A DNA stretch of 64,000 nt from Tipula vernalis (lineage: Eukaryota > Arthropoda > Insecta > Diptera > Tipulidae), in the NCBI GenBank assembly GCA_958295665.1, contig OY282558.1, positions 33,253,045 to 33,317,044 of the forward strand. Reading direction: 5' to 3'. The position numbers and the translations under genes are program-made. Below, piece after piece: positions 27,201-41,452 of this stretch. The notes beneath the pieces are model-generated. The model was given only the letters and a program-made list of their open reading frames with translations. It had not been told where the DNA came from and made no database searches. Position 1 is the stretch's first letter. Each line of letters opens with the position of its first letter.

Positions 27201-30200
27201 TGCAATTGTGCTCCGATTGCGGTTCTTGATACCTCAAATGATAGGTCTCGGGACTTGTAATTGTTATGCCAAACCGCATTAAAATTGGTTGATTATTTCC
27301 ATACATTTCACAGAAAAATCGATTCGAAGAAAATCACCTTACTATAGCTCAGCCGATTCAGAGCTGTGAAATTCCGAAATCTGCAATTGTGCTCCGATTG
27401 CGGTTCTTGATACCTTAAATGATATGTCACGAGACCTGTAATTGCTATACCATACATTTAGTAGAAAGTTCGATTCGAAGAAAATCACCTTACTATAGCT
27501 CAGCCGATTCAGAGCTGTAAAAATCCGAAATCTGCAATTGTGCTCCGATTGCGGTTCTTGATACCTCAAATGATAGGTCTCGGGACTTGTAATTGTTATG
27601 CCAAACCGCATTAAAATTGGTTGATTATTTCCATACATTTCACAGAAAAATCGATTCGAAGAAAATCACCTTACTATAGCTCAGCCGATTCAGAGCTGTA
27701 AAAATCCGAAATCTGCAATTGTGCTCCGATTGTGGCTCTTGATACCTCAAATGATAGGTCTCGGGACTTGTAATTGTTATGCCAAACCGCATTAAAATTG
27801 GTTGATTATTTCCATACATTTAACAGAAAAATCGATTCGAAGAAAATCACCTTACTATAGCTCAGCCGATTCAGAGCTGTGAAATTCCGAAATCTGCAAT
27901 TGTGCTCCGATTGCGGTTCTTGATACCTTAAATGATATGTCACGAGACCTGTAATTGCTATACCATACATTTAGTAGAAAGTTCGATTCGAAGAAAATCA
28001 CCTTACTATAGCTCAGCCGATTCAGAGCTGTGAAAATCCGAAATCTGCAATTGTGCTCCGATTGCGGTTCTTGATACCTTAAATGATAGGTAACGGGACC
28101 TGTAATTGTTGTACCATAAATTTCGAGGAAAGTTCGATTCGAAGAAAATCACCTTACTATAGCTCAGCCGATTCAGAGCTGTGAAATTCCGAAATCTGCA
28201 ATTGTGATCCGATTGCGGTTCTTGATACCTTAAATGATAGGTCACGAGACCTGTAATTGCTATACCATACATTTCGTAGAAAGTTCGATTCGAAGAAAAT
28301 CACCTTACTATAGCTCAGCCGATTCAGAGCAGTAAAAATCCGAAATCTGCAATTGTGCTCCGATTGCGGTTCTTGATACCTCAAATGATAGGTCTCGGGA
28401 CTTGTAATTGTTATGCCAAACCGCATTAAAATTGGTTGATTATTTCCATACATTTCACAGAAAAATCGATTCGAAGAAAATCACCTTACTATAGCTCAGC
28501 CGATTCAGAGCTGTGAAATTCCGAAATCTGCAATTGTGATCCGATTGCGGTTCTTGATACCTTAAATGATAGGTCACGAGACCTGTAATTGCTATACCAT
28601 ACATTTCGTAGAAAGTTCGATTCGAAGAAAATCACCTTACTATAGCTCAGCCGATTCAGAGCTGTAAAAATCCGAAATCTGCAATTGTGCTCCGATTGCG
28701 GTTCTTGATACCTCAAATGATAGGTCTCGGGACTTGTAATTGTTATGCCAAACCGCATTAAAATTGGTTGATTATTTCCATACATTTCACAGAAAAATCG
28801 ATTCGAAGAAAATCACCTTACTATAGCTCAGCCGATTCAGAGCTGTGAAATTCCGAAATCTGCAATTGTGCTCCGATTGCGGTTCTTGATACCTTAAATG
28901 ATAGGTCACGAGACCTGTAATTGCTAGACCATACATTTCGTAGAAAGTTCGATTCGAAGAAAATCACCTTACTATAGCTCAGCCGATTCAGAGCTGTAAA
29001 AATCCGAAATCTGCAATTGTGCTCCGATTGCGGTTCTTGATACCTTAAATGATAGGTCTCGGGACTTGTAATTGTTATGCCAAACCGCATTAAAATTGGT
29101 TGATTATTTCCATACATTTCACAGAAAAATCGATTCGAAGAAAATCACCTTACTATAGCTCAGCCGATTCAGAGCTGTGAAATTCCGAAATCTGCAATTG
29201 TGATCCGATTGCGGTTCTTGATACCTTAAATGATAGGTCACGAGATTTGTAATTGCTATACCATACATTTCGTAGAAAGTTCGATTCGAAGAAAATCACC
29301 TTACTATAGCTCAGCCGATTCAGAGCTGTAAAAATCCGAAATCTGCAATTGTGCTCCGATTGCGGTTCTTGATACCTCAAATGATAGGTCTCGGGACTTG
29401 TAATTGTTATGCCAAACCGCATTAAAATTGGTTGATTATTTCCATACATTTCACAGAAAAATCGATTCGAAGAAAATCACCTTACTATAGCTCAGCCGAT
29501 TCAGAGCTGTGAAATTCCGAAATCTGCAATTGTGATCCGATTGCGGTTCTTGATACCTTAAATGATAGGTCACGAGACCTGTAATTGCTGTACCATACAT
29601 TTCGTAGAAAGTTCGATTCGAAGAAAATCACCTTACTATAGCTCAGCCGATTCAGAGCTGTAAAAATCCGAAATCTGCAATTGTGCTCCGATTGCGGTTC
29701 TTGATACCTCAAATGATAGGTCTCGGGACTTGTAATTGTTATGCCAAACCGCATTAAAATTGGTTGATTATTTCCATACATTTCACAGAAAAATCGATTC
29801 GAAGAAAATCACCTTACTATAGCTCAGCCGATTCAGAGCTGTGAAATTCCGAAATCTGCAATTGTGCTCCGATTGCGGTTCTTGATACCTTAAATGATAT
29901 GTCACGAGACCTGTAATTGCTATACCATACATTTAGTAGAAGAGCTGTAAAAATCCGAAATCTGCAATTGTGCTCCGATTGCGGTTCTTGATACCTCAAA
30001 TGATAGGTCTCGGGACTTGTAATTGTTATGCCAAACCGCATTAAAATTGGTTGATTATTTCCATACATTTCACAGAAAAATCGATTCGAAGAAAATCACC
30101 TTACTATAGCTCAGCCGATTCAGAGCTGTGAAATTCCGAAATCTGCAATTGTGCTCCGATTGCGGTTCTTGATACCTTAAATGATAGGTAACGGGACCTG

Positions 30201-33200
30201 TAATTGTTGTACCATAAATTTCGAGGAAAGTTCGATTCGAAGAAAATCACCTTACTATAGCTCAGCCGATTCAGAGCTGTGAAATTCCGAAATCTGCAAT
30301 TGTGCTCCGATTGCGGTTCTTGATACCTTAAATGATATGTCACGAGACCTGTAATTGCTATACCATACATTTAGTAGAAAGTTCGATTCGAAGAAAATCA
30401 CCTTACTATAGCTCAGCCGATTCAGAGCTGTGAAAATCCGAAATCTGCAATTGTGCTCCGATTGCGGTTCTTGATACCTTAAATGATAGGTAACGGGACC
30501 TGTAATTGTTGTACCATAAATTTCGAGGAAAGTTCGATTCGAAGAAAATCACCTTACTATAGCTCAGCCGATTCAGAGCTGTAAAAATCCGAAATCTGCA
30601 ATTGTGCTCCGATTGCGGTTCTTGATACCTTAAATGATAGGTAACGGGACCTGTAATTGTTGTACCATAAATTTCGAGGAAAGTTCGATTCGAAGAAAAT
30701 CACCTTACTATAGCTCAGCCGATTCAGAGCTGTAAAAATCCGAAATCTGCAATTGTGCTCCGATTGCGGTTCTTGATACCTTAAATGATAGGTCTCGGGA
30801 CTTGTAATTGTTATGCCAAACCGCATTAAAATTGGTTGATTATTTCCATACATTTCACAGAAAAATCGATTCGAAGAAAATCACCTTACTATAGCTCAGC
30901 CGATTCAGAGCTGTGAAATTCCGAAATCTGCAATTGTGCTCCGATTGCGGTTCTTGATACCTTAAATGATATGTCACGAGACCTGTAATTGCTATACCAT
31001 ACATTTAGTAGAAAGTTCGATTCGAAGAAAATCACCTTACTATAGCTCAGCCGATTCAGAGCTGTGAAAATCCGAAATCTGCAATTGTGCTCCGATTGCG
31101 GTTCTTGATACCTTAAATGATAGGTAACGGGACCTGTAATTGTTGTACCATAAATTTCGAGGAAAGTTCGATTCGAAGAAAATCACCTTACTATAGCTCA
31201 GCCGATTCAGAGCTGTAAAAATCCGAAATCTGCAATTGTGCTCCGATTGCGGTTCTTGATACCTTAAATGATAGGTCTCGGGACTTGTAATTGTTATGCC
31301 AAACCGCATTAAAATTGGTTGATTATTTCCATACATTTCACAGAAAAATCGATTCGAAGAAAATCACCTTACTATAGCTCAGCCGATTCAGAGCTGTGAA
31401 ATTCCGAAATCTGCAATTGTGCTCCGATTGCGGTTCTTGATACCTTAAATGATATGTCACGAGACCTGTAATTGCTATACCATACATTTAGTAGAAAGTT
31501 CGATTCGAAGAAAATCACCTTACTATAGCTCAGCCGATTCAGAGCTGTGAAAATCCGAAATCTGCAATTGTGCTCCGATTGCGGTTCTTGATACCTTAAA
31601 TGATAGGTAACGGGACCTGTAATTGTTGTACCATAAATTTCGAGGAAAGTTCGATTCGAAGAAAATCACCTTACTATAGCTCAGCCGATTCAGAGCTGTG
31701 AAATTCCGAAATCTGCAATTGTGCTCCGATTGCGGTTCTTGATACCTTAAATGATATGTCACGAGACCTGTAATTGCTATACCATACATTTAGTAGAAAG
31801 TTCGATTCGAAGAAAATCACCTTACTATAGCTCAGCCGATTCAGAGCTGTGAAAATCCGAAATCTGCAATTGTGCTCCGATTGCGGTTCTTGATACCTTA
31901 AATGATAGGTAACGGGACCTGTAATTGTTGTACCATAAATTTCGAGGAAAGTTCGATTCGAAGAAAATCACCTTACTATAGCTCAGCCGATTCAGAGCTG
32001 TGAAATTCCGAAATCTGCAATTGTGATCCGATTGCGGTTCTTGATACCTTAAATGATAGGTCACGAGACCTGTAATTGCTATACCATACATTTCGTAGAA
32101 AGTTCGATTAGAAGAAAATCACCTTACTATAGCTCAGCCGATTCAGAGCAGTAAAAATCCGAAATCTGCAATTGTGCTCCGATTGCGGTTCTTGATACCT
32201 CAAATGATAGGTCTCGGGACTTGTAATTGTTATGCCAAACCGCATTAAAATTGGTTGATTATTTCCATACATTTCACAGAAAAATCGATTCGAAGAAAAT
32301 CACCTTACTATAGCTCAGCCGATTCAGAGCTGTGAAATTCCGAAATCTGCAATTGTGATCCGATTGCGGTTCTTGATACCTTAAATGATAGGTCACGAGA
32401 CCTGTAATTGCTATACCATACATTTCGTAGAAAGTTCGATTCGAAGAAAATCACCTTACTATAGCTCAGCCGATTCAGAGCTGTAAAAATCCGAAATCTG
32501 CAATTGTGCTCCGATTGCGGTTCTTGATACCTCAAATGATAGGTCTCGGGACTTGTAATTGTTATGCCAAACCGCATTAAAATTGGTTGATTATTTCCAT
32601 ACATTTCACAGAAAAATCGATTCGAAGAAAATCACCTTACTATAGCTCAGCCGATTCAGAGCTGTGAAATTCCGAAATCTGCAATTGTGCTCCGATTGCG
32701 GTTCTTGATACCTTAAATGATAGGTCACGAGACCTGTAATTGCTAGACCATACATTTCGTAGAAAGTTCGATTCGAAGAAAATCACCTTACTATAGCTCA
32801 GCCGATTCAGAGCTGTAAAAATTCGAAATCTGCAATTGTGCTCCGATTGCGGTTCTTGATACCTTAAATGATAGGTCTCGGGACTTGTAATTGTTATGCC
32901 AAACCGCATTAAAATTGGTTGATTATTTCCATACATTTCACAGAAAAATCGATTCGAAGAAAATCACCTTACTATAGCTCAGCCGATTCAGAGCTGTGAA
33001 ATTCCGAAATCTGCAATTGTGATCCGATTGCGGTTCTTGATACCTTAAATGATAGGTCACGAGACCTGTAATTGCTATACCATACATTTCGTAGAAAGTT
33101 CGATTCGAAGAAAATCACCTTACTATAGCTCAGCCGATTCAGAGCTGTAAAAATCCGAAATCTGCAATTGTGCTCCGATTGCGGTTCTTGATACCTCAAA

Positions 33201-33268
33201 TGATAGGTCTCGGGACTTGTAATTGTTATGCCAAACCGCATTAAAATTGGTTGATTATTTCCATACAT
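24295..33268. repeat. Mosaic of duplicated blocks (5960-bp and 3819-bp offsets)
   Basis: A cluster of A monomers with 'attgttgtacc' and 'cgagg' occupies parts of 24.3-26.0 kb, 28.0-28.15 kb and 30.1-32.0 kb. About 25080-26000 is repeated 5960 bp later. About 28006-29440 is repeated 3819 bp later (31825-33260), with the private change 'gctagacc' at 28927 and 32746. The segment at 26016-26680 is instead closest to 34149-34813, 8133 bp away, sharing 'taccccaaatg'. Block edges are only approximate. Confidence 0.75.
29934..29946. repeat. 45-bp deletion inside an A/B junction
   Basis: The normal run from 'catttagtagaaagttcg' to 'gattcagagctgtaaaa' is shortened to 'catttagtagaagagctg'. The distance between flanking equivalent points is 287 instead of 332 bp. 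This removes the B-box-like and D-arm-like parts at one junction. It is one of the largest length changes I noticed in the array. Confidence 0.85.
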
Positions 33269-33484
33269 TTCACAGAAAAATCGATTCGAAGAAAATCACC
33301 TTACTATAGCTCAGCCGATTCAGAGCTGTAAAAATCCGAAATCTGCAATTGTGCTCCGATTGCGGTTCTTGATACCTCAAATGATAGGTCTCGGGACTTG
33401 TAATTGTTATGCCAAACCGCATTAAAATTGGTTGATTATTTCCATACATTTCACAGAAAAATCGATTCGAAGAAAATCACCTTA

Positions 33485-35830
33485 CTATAGCTCAGCCGAT
33501 TCAGAGCTGTGAAATTCCGAAATCTGCAATTGTGCTCCGATTGCGGTTCTTGATACCTTAAATGATATGTCACGAGACCTGTAATTGCTATACCATACAT
33601 TTAGTAGAAAGTTCGATTCGAAGAAAATCACCTTACTATAGCTCAGCCGATTCAGAGCTGTAAAAATCCGAAATCTGCAATTGTGCTCCGATTTCGGCTC
33701 TTGATACCTCAAATGATAGGTCTCGGGACTTGTAATTGTTATGCCAAACCGCATTAAAATTGGTTGATTATTTCCATACATTTAACAGAAAAATCGATTC
33801 GAAGAAAATCACCTTACTATAGCTCAGCCGATTCAGAGCTGTGAAATTCCGAAATCTGCAATTGTGCTCCGATTGCGGTTCTTGATACCTTAAATGATAT
33901 GTCACGAGACCTGTAATTGCTATACCATACATTTAGTAGAAAGTTCGATTCGAAGAAAATCACCTTACTATAGCTCAGCCGATTCAGAGCTGTAAAAATC
34001 CGAAATCTGCAATTGTGCTCCGATTGCGGTTCTTGATACCTCAAATGATAGGTCTCGGGACTTGTAATTGTTATGCCAAACCGCATTAAAATTGGTTGAT
34101 TATTTCCATACATTTCACAGAAAAATCGATTCGAAGAAAATCACCTTACTATAGCTCAGCCGATTCAGAGCTGTGAAATTCCGAAATCTGCAATTGTGAT
34201 CCGATTGCGGTTCTTGATACCTTAAATGATAGGTCACGAGACCTGTAATTGCTATACCATACATTTCGTAGAAAGTTCGATTCGAAGAAAATCACCTTAC
34301 TATAGCTCAGCCGATTCAGAGCTGTAAAAATCCGAAATCTGCAATTGTGCTCCGATTGCGGTTCTTGATACCCCAAATGATAGGTCTCGGGACTTGTAAT
34401 TGTTATGCCAAACCGCATTAAAATTGGTTGATTATTTCCATACATTTCACAGAAAAATCGATTCGAAGAAAATCACCTTACTATAGCTCAGCCGATTCAG
34501 AGCTGTGAAATTCCGAAATCTGCAATTGTGATCCGATTGCGGTTCTTGATACCTTAAATGATAGGTCACGAGACCTGTAATTGCTGTACCATACATTTCG
34601 TAGAAAGTTCGATTCGAAGAAAATCACCTTACTATAGCTCAGCCGATTCAGAGCTGTAAAAATCCGAAATCTGCAATTGTGCTCCGATTGCGGTTCTTGA
34701 TACCTCAAATGATAGGTCTCGGGACTTGTAATTGTTATGCCAAACCGCATTAAAATTGGTTGATTATTTCCATACATTTCACAGAAAAATCGATTCGAAG
34801 AAAATCACCTTACTATAGCTCAGCCGATTCAGAGCTGTAAAAATCCGAAATCTGCAATTGTGCTCCGATTGCGGTTCTTGATACCTCAAATGATAGGTCT
34901 CGGGACTTGTAATTGTTATGCCAAACCGCATTAAAATTGGTTGATTATTTCCATACATTTCACAGAAAAATCGATTCGAAGAAAATCACCTTACTATAGC
35001 TCAGCCGATTCAGAGCTGTAAAAATCCGAAATCTGCAATTGTGCTCCGATTGCGGTTCTTGATACCTCAAATGATAGGTCTCGGGACTTGTAATTGTTAT
35101 GCCAAACCGCATTAAAATTGGTTGATTATTTCCATACATTTCACAGAAAAATCGATTCGAAGAAAATCACCTTACTATAGCTCAGCCGATTCAGAGCTGT
35201 GAAATTCCGAAATCTGCAATTGTGCTCCGATTGCGGTTCTTGATACCTTAAATGATATGTCACGAGACCTGTAATTGCTATACCATACATTTAGTAGAAA
35301 GTTCGATTCGAAGAAAATCACCTTACTATAGCTCAGCCGATTCAGAGCTGTAAAAATCCGAAATCTGCAATTGTGCTCCGATTTCGGCTCTTGATACCTC
35401 AAATGATAGGTCTCGGGACTTGTAATTGTTATGCCAAACCGCATTAAAATTGGTTGATTATTTCCATACATTTAACAGAAAAATCGATTCGAAGAAAATC
35501 ACCTTACTATAGCTCAGCCGATTCAGAGCTGTGAAATTCCGAAATCTGCAATTGTGCTCCGATTGCGGTTCTTGATACCTTAAATGATATGTCACGAGAC
35601 CTGTAATTGCTATACCATACATTTAGTAGAAAGTTCGATTCGAAGAAAATCACCTTACTATAGCTCAGCCGATTCAGAGCTGTAAAAATCCGAAATCTGC
35701 AATTGTGCTCCGATTGCGGTTCTTGATACCTCAAATGATAGGTCTCGGGGCTTGTAATTGTTATGCCAAACCGCATTAAAATTGGTTGATTATTTCCATA
35801 CATTTCACAGAAAAATCGATTCGAAGAAAA
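33485..35830. repeat. Duplication with a 1690-bp period
   Basis: About 33485-34140 reappears at 35175-35830. The private change 'gatttcggctc' is at 33690 and 35380, and 'catttaacag' follows it in both. A related but different copy ('gattgtggctc' with 'catttaacag') lies near 27731-27825. The period equals four A and six B monomers. Confidence 0.85.
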
Positions 35831-37317
35831 TAAACTTACAATAGCTCAGCCGATTCAGAGCTGTGAAATTCCGAAATCTGCAATTGTGATCCGATTGCGG
35901 TTCTTGATACCTTAAATGATAGGTCACGAGACCTGTAATTGATATACCATACATTTCGTAGAAAGTTCGATTCGAAGAAAATCACCTTACTATAGCTCAG
36001 CCGATTCAGAGCTGTGAAATTCCGAAATCTGCAATTGTGCTCCGATTGCGGTTCTTGATACCCCAAATGATAGGTCTCGGGACTTGTAATTGTTATGCCA
36101 AACCGCATTAAAATTGGTTGATTATTTCCATACATTTCACAGAAAAATCGATTCGAAGAAAATCACCTTACTATAGCTCAGCCGATTCAGAGCTGTGAAA
36201 TTCCGAAATCTGCAATTGTGCTCCGATTGCGGTTCTTGATACCTTAAATGATAGATCACGAGACCTGTAATTGCTATACCATACATTTCGTAGAAAGTTC
36301 GATTCGAAGAAAATCACCTTACTATAGCTCAGCCGATTCAGAGCTGTAAAAATCCAAAATCTGCAATTGTGCTCCGATTGCGGTTCTTGATACCTCAAAT
36401 GATAGGTCTCGGGACTTGTAATTGTTATGCCAAACCGCATTGAAATTGGTTGATTATTTCCATACATTTCACAGAAAAATCGATTCGAAGAAAATCACCT
36501 TACTATAGCTCAGCCGATTCAGAGCTGTGAAAATCCGAAATATGCAATTGTGCTCCGATTGTGGTTCTTGATACCTTAAATGATAGGTAATGGGACTTGT
36601 AATTGCTGTACCATAAATTTCGAAGAAAGTTCGATTCGAAGAAAATCACCTTACTATAGCTCAGCCGATTCAGAGCTTTAAAAATCTGAAATCTGCAATT
36701 GTGCTCCGATTGCGGTTCTTGATACCTTAAATGATAGGTCACGAGACCTGTAATTGCTATACCATACATTTCGTAGAAAGTTCGATTCGAAGAAAATAAC
36801 CTTACTATAGCTCAGCCGATTCAGAGCTGTGAAATTCCGAAATCTGCAATTGTGCTCCGATTGCGGTTCTTGATACCTCTAATGATAGGTCTCGGGACTT
36901 GTAATTGTTATGCCGAATCGCATTAAAATTGGTTGATTATTTCCATACATTTCACAGAAAAATCGATTCGAAGAAAATCACCTTACTATAGCTCAGCCGA
37001 TTCAGAGCTGTGAAATTCCGAAATCTGCAATTGTGATCCGATTGCGGTTCTTGATACCTTAAATGATAGGTCACGAGACCTGTAATTGATATACCATACA
37101 TTTAGTAGAAAGTTCGATTCGAAGAAAATCACCTTACTATAGCTCAGCCGATTCAGAGCTGTGAAATTCCGAAATCTGCAATTGTGCTCCGATTGCGGTT
37201 CTTGATACCCCAAATGATAGGTCTCGGGACTTGTAATTGTTATGCCAAACCGCATTAAAATTGGTTGATTATTTCCATACATTTCACAGAAAAATCGATT
37301 CGAAGAAAATCACCTTA

Positions 37318-40300
37318 CTATAGCTCAGCCGATTCAGAGCTGTGAAATTCCGAAATCTGCAATTGTGCTCCGATTGCGGTTCTTGATACCTTAAATGATA
37401 GATCACGAGACCTGTAATTGCTATACCATACATTTCGTAGAAAGTTCGATTCGAAGAAAATCACCTTACTATAGCTCAGCCGATTCAGAGCTGTAAAAAT
37501 CCGAAATCTGCAATTGTGCTCCGATTGCGGTTCTTGATACCTCAAATGATAGGTCTCGGGACTTGTAATTGTTATGCCAAACCGCATTAAAATTGGTTGA
37601 TTATTTCCATACATTTCACAGAAAAATCGATTCGAAGAAAATCACCTTACTATAGCTCAGCCGATTCAGAGCTGTGAAAATCCGAAATCTGCAATTGTGC
37701 TCAGATTGCCGTTCTTGATACCTTAAATGATAGGTAACGGGACCTGTAATTGCTGTACCATAAATTTCGAAGAAAGTTCGATTCGAAGAAAATCACCTTA
37801 CTATAGCTCAGCCGATTCAGAGCTGTAAAAATCCGAAATCTGCAATTGTGCTCCGATTGCGGTTCTTGATACCTCAAATGATAGGTCTCGGGACTTGTAA
37901 TTGTTATGCCAAACCGCATTAAAATTGGTTGATTATTTCCATACATTTCACAGAAAAATCGATTCGAAGAAAATCACCTTACTATAGCTCAGCCGATTCA
38001 GAGCTGTGAAATTCCGAAATCTGCAATTGTGCTCCGATTGCGGTTCTTGATACCTTAAATGATAGATCACGAGACCTGTAATTGCTATACCATACATTTC
38101 GTAGAAAGTTCGATTCGAAGAAAATCACCTTACTATAGCTCAGCCGATTCAGAGCTGTAAAAATCCGAAATCTGCAATTGTGCTCCGATTGCGGTTCTTG
38201 ATACCTCTAATGATAGGTCTCGGGACTTGTAATTGTTATGCCGAATCGCATTAAAATTGGTTGATTATTACCATACATTTCACAGAAAAATTGATTCGAA
38301 GAAAATCACCTTACTATAGCTCAGCCGATTCAGAGCTGTGAAATTCCGAAATCTGCAATTGTGCTCCGATTGCGGTTCTTGATACCTTAAATGATATGTC
38401 ACGAGACCTGTAATTGCTATACCATACATTTAGTAGAAAGTTCGATTCGAAGAAAATCACCTTACTATAGCTCAGCCGATTCAGAGCTGTAAAAATCCGA
38501 AATCTGCAATTGTGCTCCGATTGCGGTTCTTGATACCTCAAATGATAGGTCTCGGGACTTGTAATTGTTATGCCAAACCGCATTAAAATTGGTTGATTAT
38601 TTCCATACATTTCACAGAAAAATCGATTCGAAGAAAATAAACTTACAATAGCTCAGCCGATTCAGAGCTGTGAAATTCCGAAATCTGCAATTGTGATCCG
38701 ATTGCGGTTCTTGATACCTTAAATGATAGGTCACGAGACCTGTAATTGATATACCATACATTTCGTAGAAAGTTCGATTCGAAGAAAATCACCTTACTAT
38801 AGCTCAGCCGATTCAGAGCTGTGAAATTCCGAAATCTGCAATTGTGCTCCGATTGCGGTTCTTGATACCCCAAATGATAGGTCTCGGGACTTGTAATTGT
38901 TATGCCAAACCGCATTAAAATTGGTTGATTATTTCCATACATTTCACAGAAAAATCGATTCGAAGAAAATCACCTTACTATAGCTCAGCCGATTCAGAGC
39001 TGTGAAATTCCGAAATCTGCAATTGTGCTCCGATTGCGGTTCTTGATACCTTAAATGATAGATCACGAGACCTGTAATTGCTATACCATACATTTCGTAG
39101 AAAGTTCGATTCGAAGAAAATCACCTTACTATAGCTCAGCCGATTCAGAGCTGTAAAAATCCGAAATCTGCAATTGTGCTCCGATTGCGGTTCTTGATAC
39201 CTCAAATGATAGGTCTCGGGACTTGTAATTGTTATGCCAAACCGCATTAAAATTGGTTGATTATTTCCATACATTTCACAGAAAAATCGATTCGAAGAAA
39301 ATCACCTTACTATAGCTCAGCCGATTCAGAGCTGTGAAAATCCGAAATCTGCAATTGTGCTCAGATTGCCGTTCTTGATACCTTAAATGATAGGTAACGG
39401 GACCTGTAATTGCTGTACCATAAATTTCGAAGAAAGTTCGATTCGAAGAAAATCACCTTACTATAGCTCAGCCGATTCAGAGCTGTAAAAATCCGAAATC
39501 TGCAATTGTGCTCCGATTGCGGTTCTTGATACCTCAAATGATAGGTCTCGGGACTTGTAATTGTTATGCCAAACCGCATTAAAATTGGTTGATTATTTCC
39601 ATACATTTCACAGAAAAATCGATTCGAAGAAAATCACCTTACTATAGCTCAGCCGATTCAGAGCTGTGAAATTCCGAAATCTGCAATTGTGCTCCGATTG
39701 CGGTTCTTGATACCTTAAATGATAGATCACGAGACCTGTAATTGCTATACCATACATTTCGTAGAAAGTTCGATTCGAAGAAAATCACCTTACTATAGCT
39801 CAGCCGATTCAGAGCTGTAAAAATCCGAAATCTGCAATTGTGCTCCGATTGCGGTTCTTGATACCTCTAATGATAGGTCTCGGGACTTGTAATTGTTATG
39901 CCGAATCGCATTAAAATTGGTTGATTATTACCATACATTTCACAGAAAAATTGATTCGAAGAAAATCACCTTACAATAGCTCAGCCGATTCAGAGCTGTG
40001 AAATTCCGAAATCTGCAATTGTGATCCGATTGCGGTTCTTGATACCTTAAATGATAGGTCACGAGACCTGTAATTGATATACCATACATTTAGTAGAAAG
40101 TTCGATTCGAAGAAAATCACCTTACTATAGCTCAGCCGATTCTGAGCTGTGAAAATCCGAAATCTGCAATTGTGCTCCGATTGCGGTTCTTGATACCTTA
40201 AATGATATGTCACGAGACCTGTAATTGCTATACCATACATTTAGTAGAAAGTTCGATTCGAAGAAAATCACCTTACTATAGCTCAGCCGATTCAGAGCTG

Positions 40301-41452
40301 TAAAAATCCGAAATCTGCAATTGTGCTCCGATTGCGGTTCTTGATACCTCAAATGATAGGTCTCGGGACTTGTAATTGTTATGCCAAACCGCATTAAAAT
40401 TGGTTGATTATTTCCATACATTTCACAGAAAAATCGATTCGAAGAAAATAAACTTACAATAGCTCAGCCGATTCAGAGCTGTGAAATTCCGAAATCTGCA
40501 ATTGTGATCCGATTGCGGTTCTTGATACCTTAAATGATAGGTCACGAGACCTGTAATTGATATACCATACATTTCGTAGAAAGTTCGATTCGAAGAAAAT
40601 CACCTTACTATAGCTCAGCCGATTCAGAGCTGTGAAATTCCGAAATCTGCAATTGTGCTCCGATTGCGGTTCTTGATACCCCAAATGATAGGTCTCGGGA
40701 CTTGTAATTGTTATGCCAAACCGCATTAAAATTGGTTGATTATTTCCATACATTTCACAGAAAAATCGATTCGAAGAAAATCACCTTACTATAGCTCAGC
40801 CGATTCAGAGCTGTGAAATTCCGAAATCTGCAATTGTGCTCCGATTGCGGTTCTTGATACCTTAAATGATAGATCACGAGACCTGTAATTGCTATACCAT
40901 ACATTTCGTAGAAAGTTCGATTCGAAGAAAATCACCTTACTATAGCTCAGCCGATTCAGAGCTGTAAAAATCCGAAATCTGCAATTGTGCTCCGATTGCG
41001 GTTCTTGATACCTCAAATGATAGGTCTCGGGACTTGTAATTGTTATGCCAAACCGCATTAAAATTGGTTGATTATTTCCATACATTTCACAGAAAAATCG
41101 ATTCGAAGAAAATCACCTTACTATAGCTCAGCCGATTCAGAGCTGTGAAAATCCGAAATCTGCAATTGTGCTCAGATTGCCGTTCTTGATACCTTAAATG
41201 ATAGGTAACGGGACCTGTAATTGCTGTACCATAAATTTCGAAGAAAGTTCGATTCGAAGAAAATCACCTTACTATAGCTCAGCCGATTCAGAGCTGTAAA
41301 AATCCGAAATCTGCAATTGTGCTCCGATTGCGGTTCTTGATACCTCAAATGATAGGTCTCGGGACTTGTAATTGTTATGCCAAACCGCATTAAAATTGGT
41401 TGATTATTTCCATACATTTCACAGAAAAATCGATTCGAAGAAAATCACCTTA
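37318..41452. repeat. Three-copy higher-order unit, 1660 and 1811 bp
   Basis: Copies start at about 37318, 38978 and 40789. The private 'tcagattgccgttc' is at 37701, 39361 and 41172, offsets of 1660 and 1811 bp. The extra 151 bp in the second copy is one additional A monomer near 39971-40124, where the match switches offset. 'aaataaacttacaatag' marks the same position near 38636 and 40447 and an earlier relative near 35829. The diverged 'gccgaatcgcatt' B form recurs near 38240 and 39900. Confidence 0.85.
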
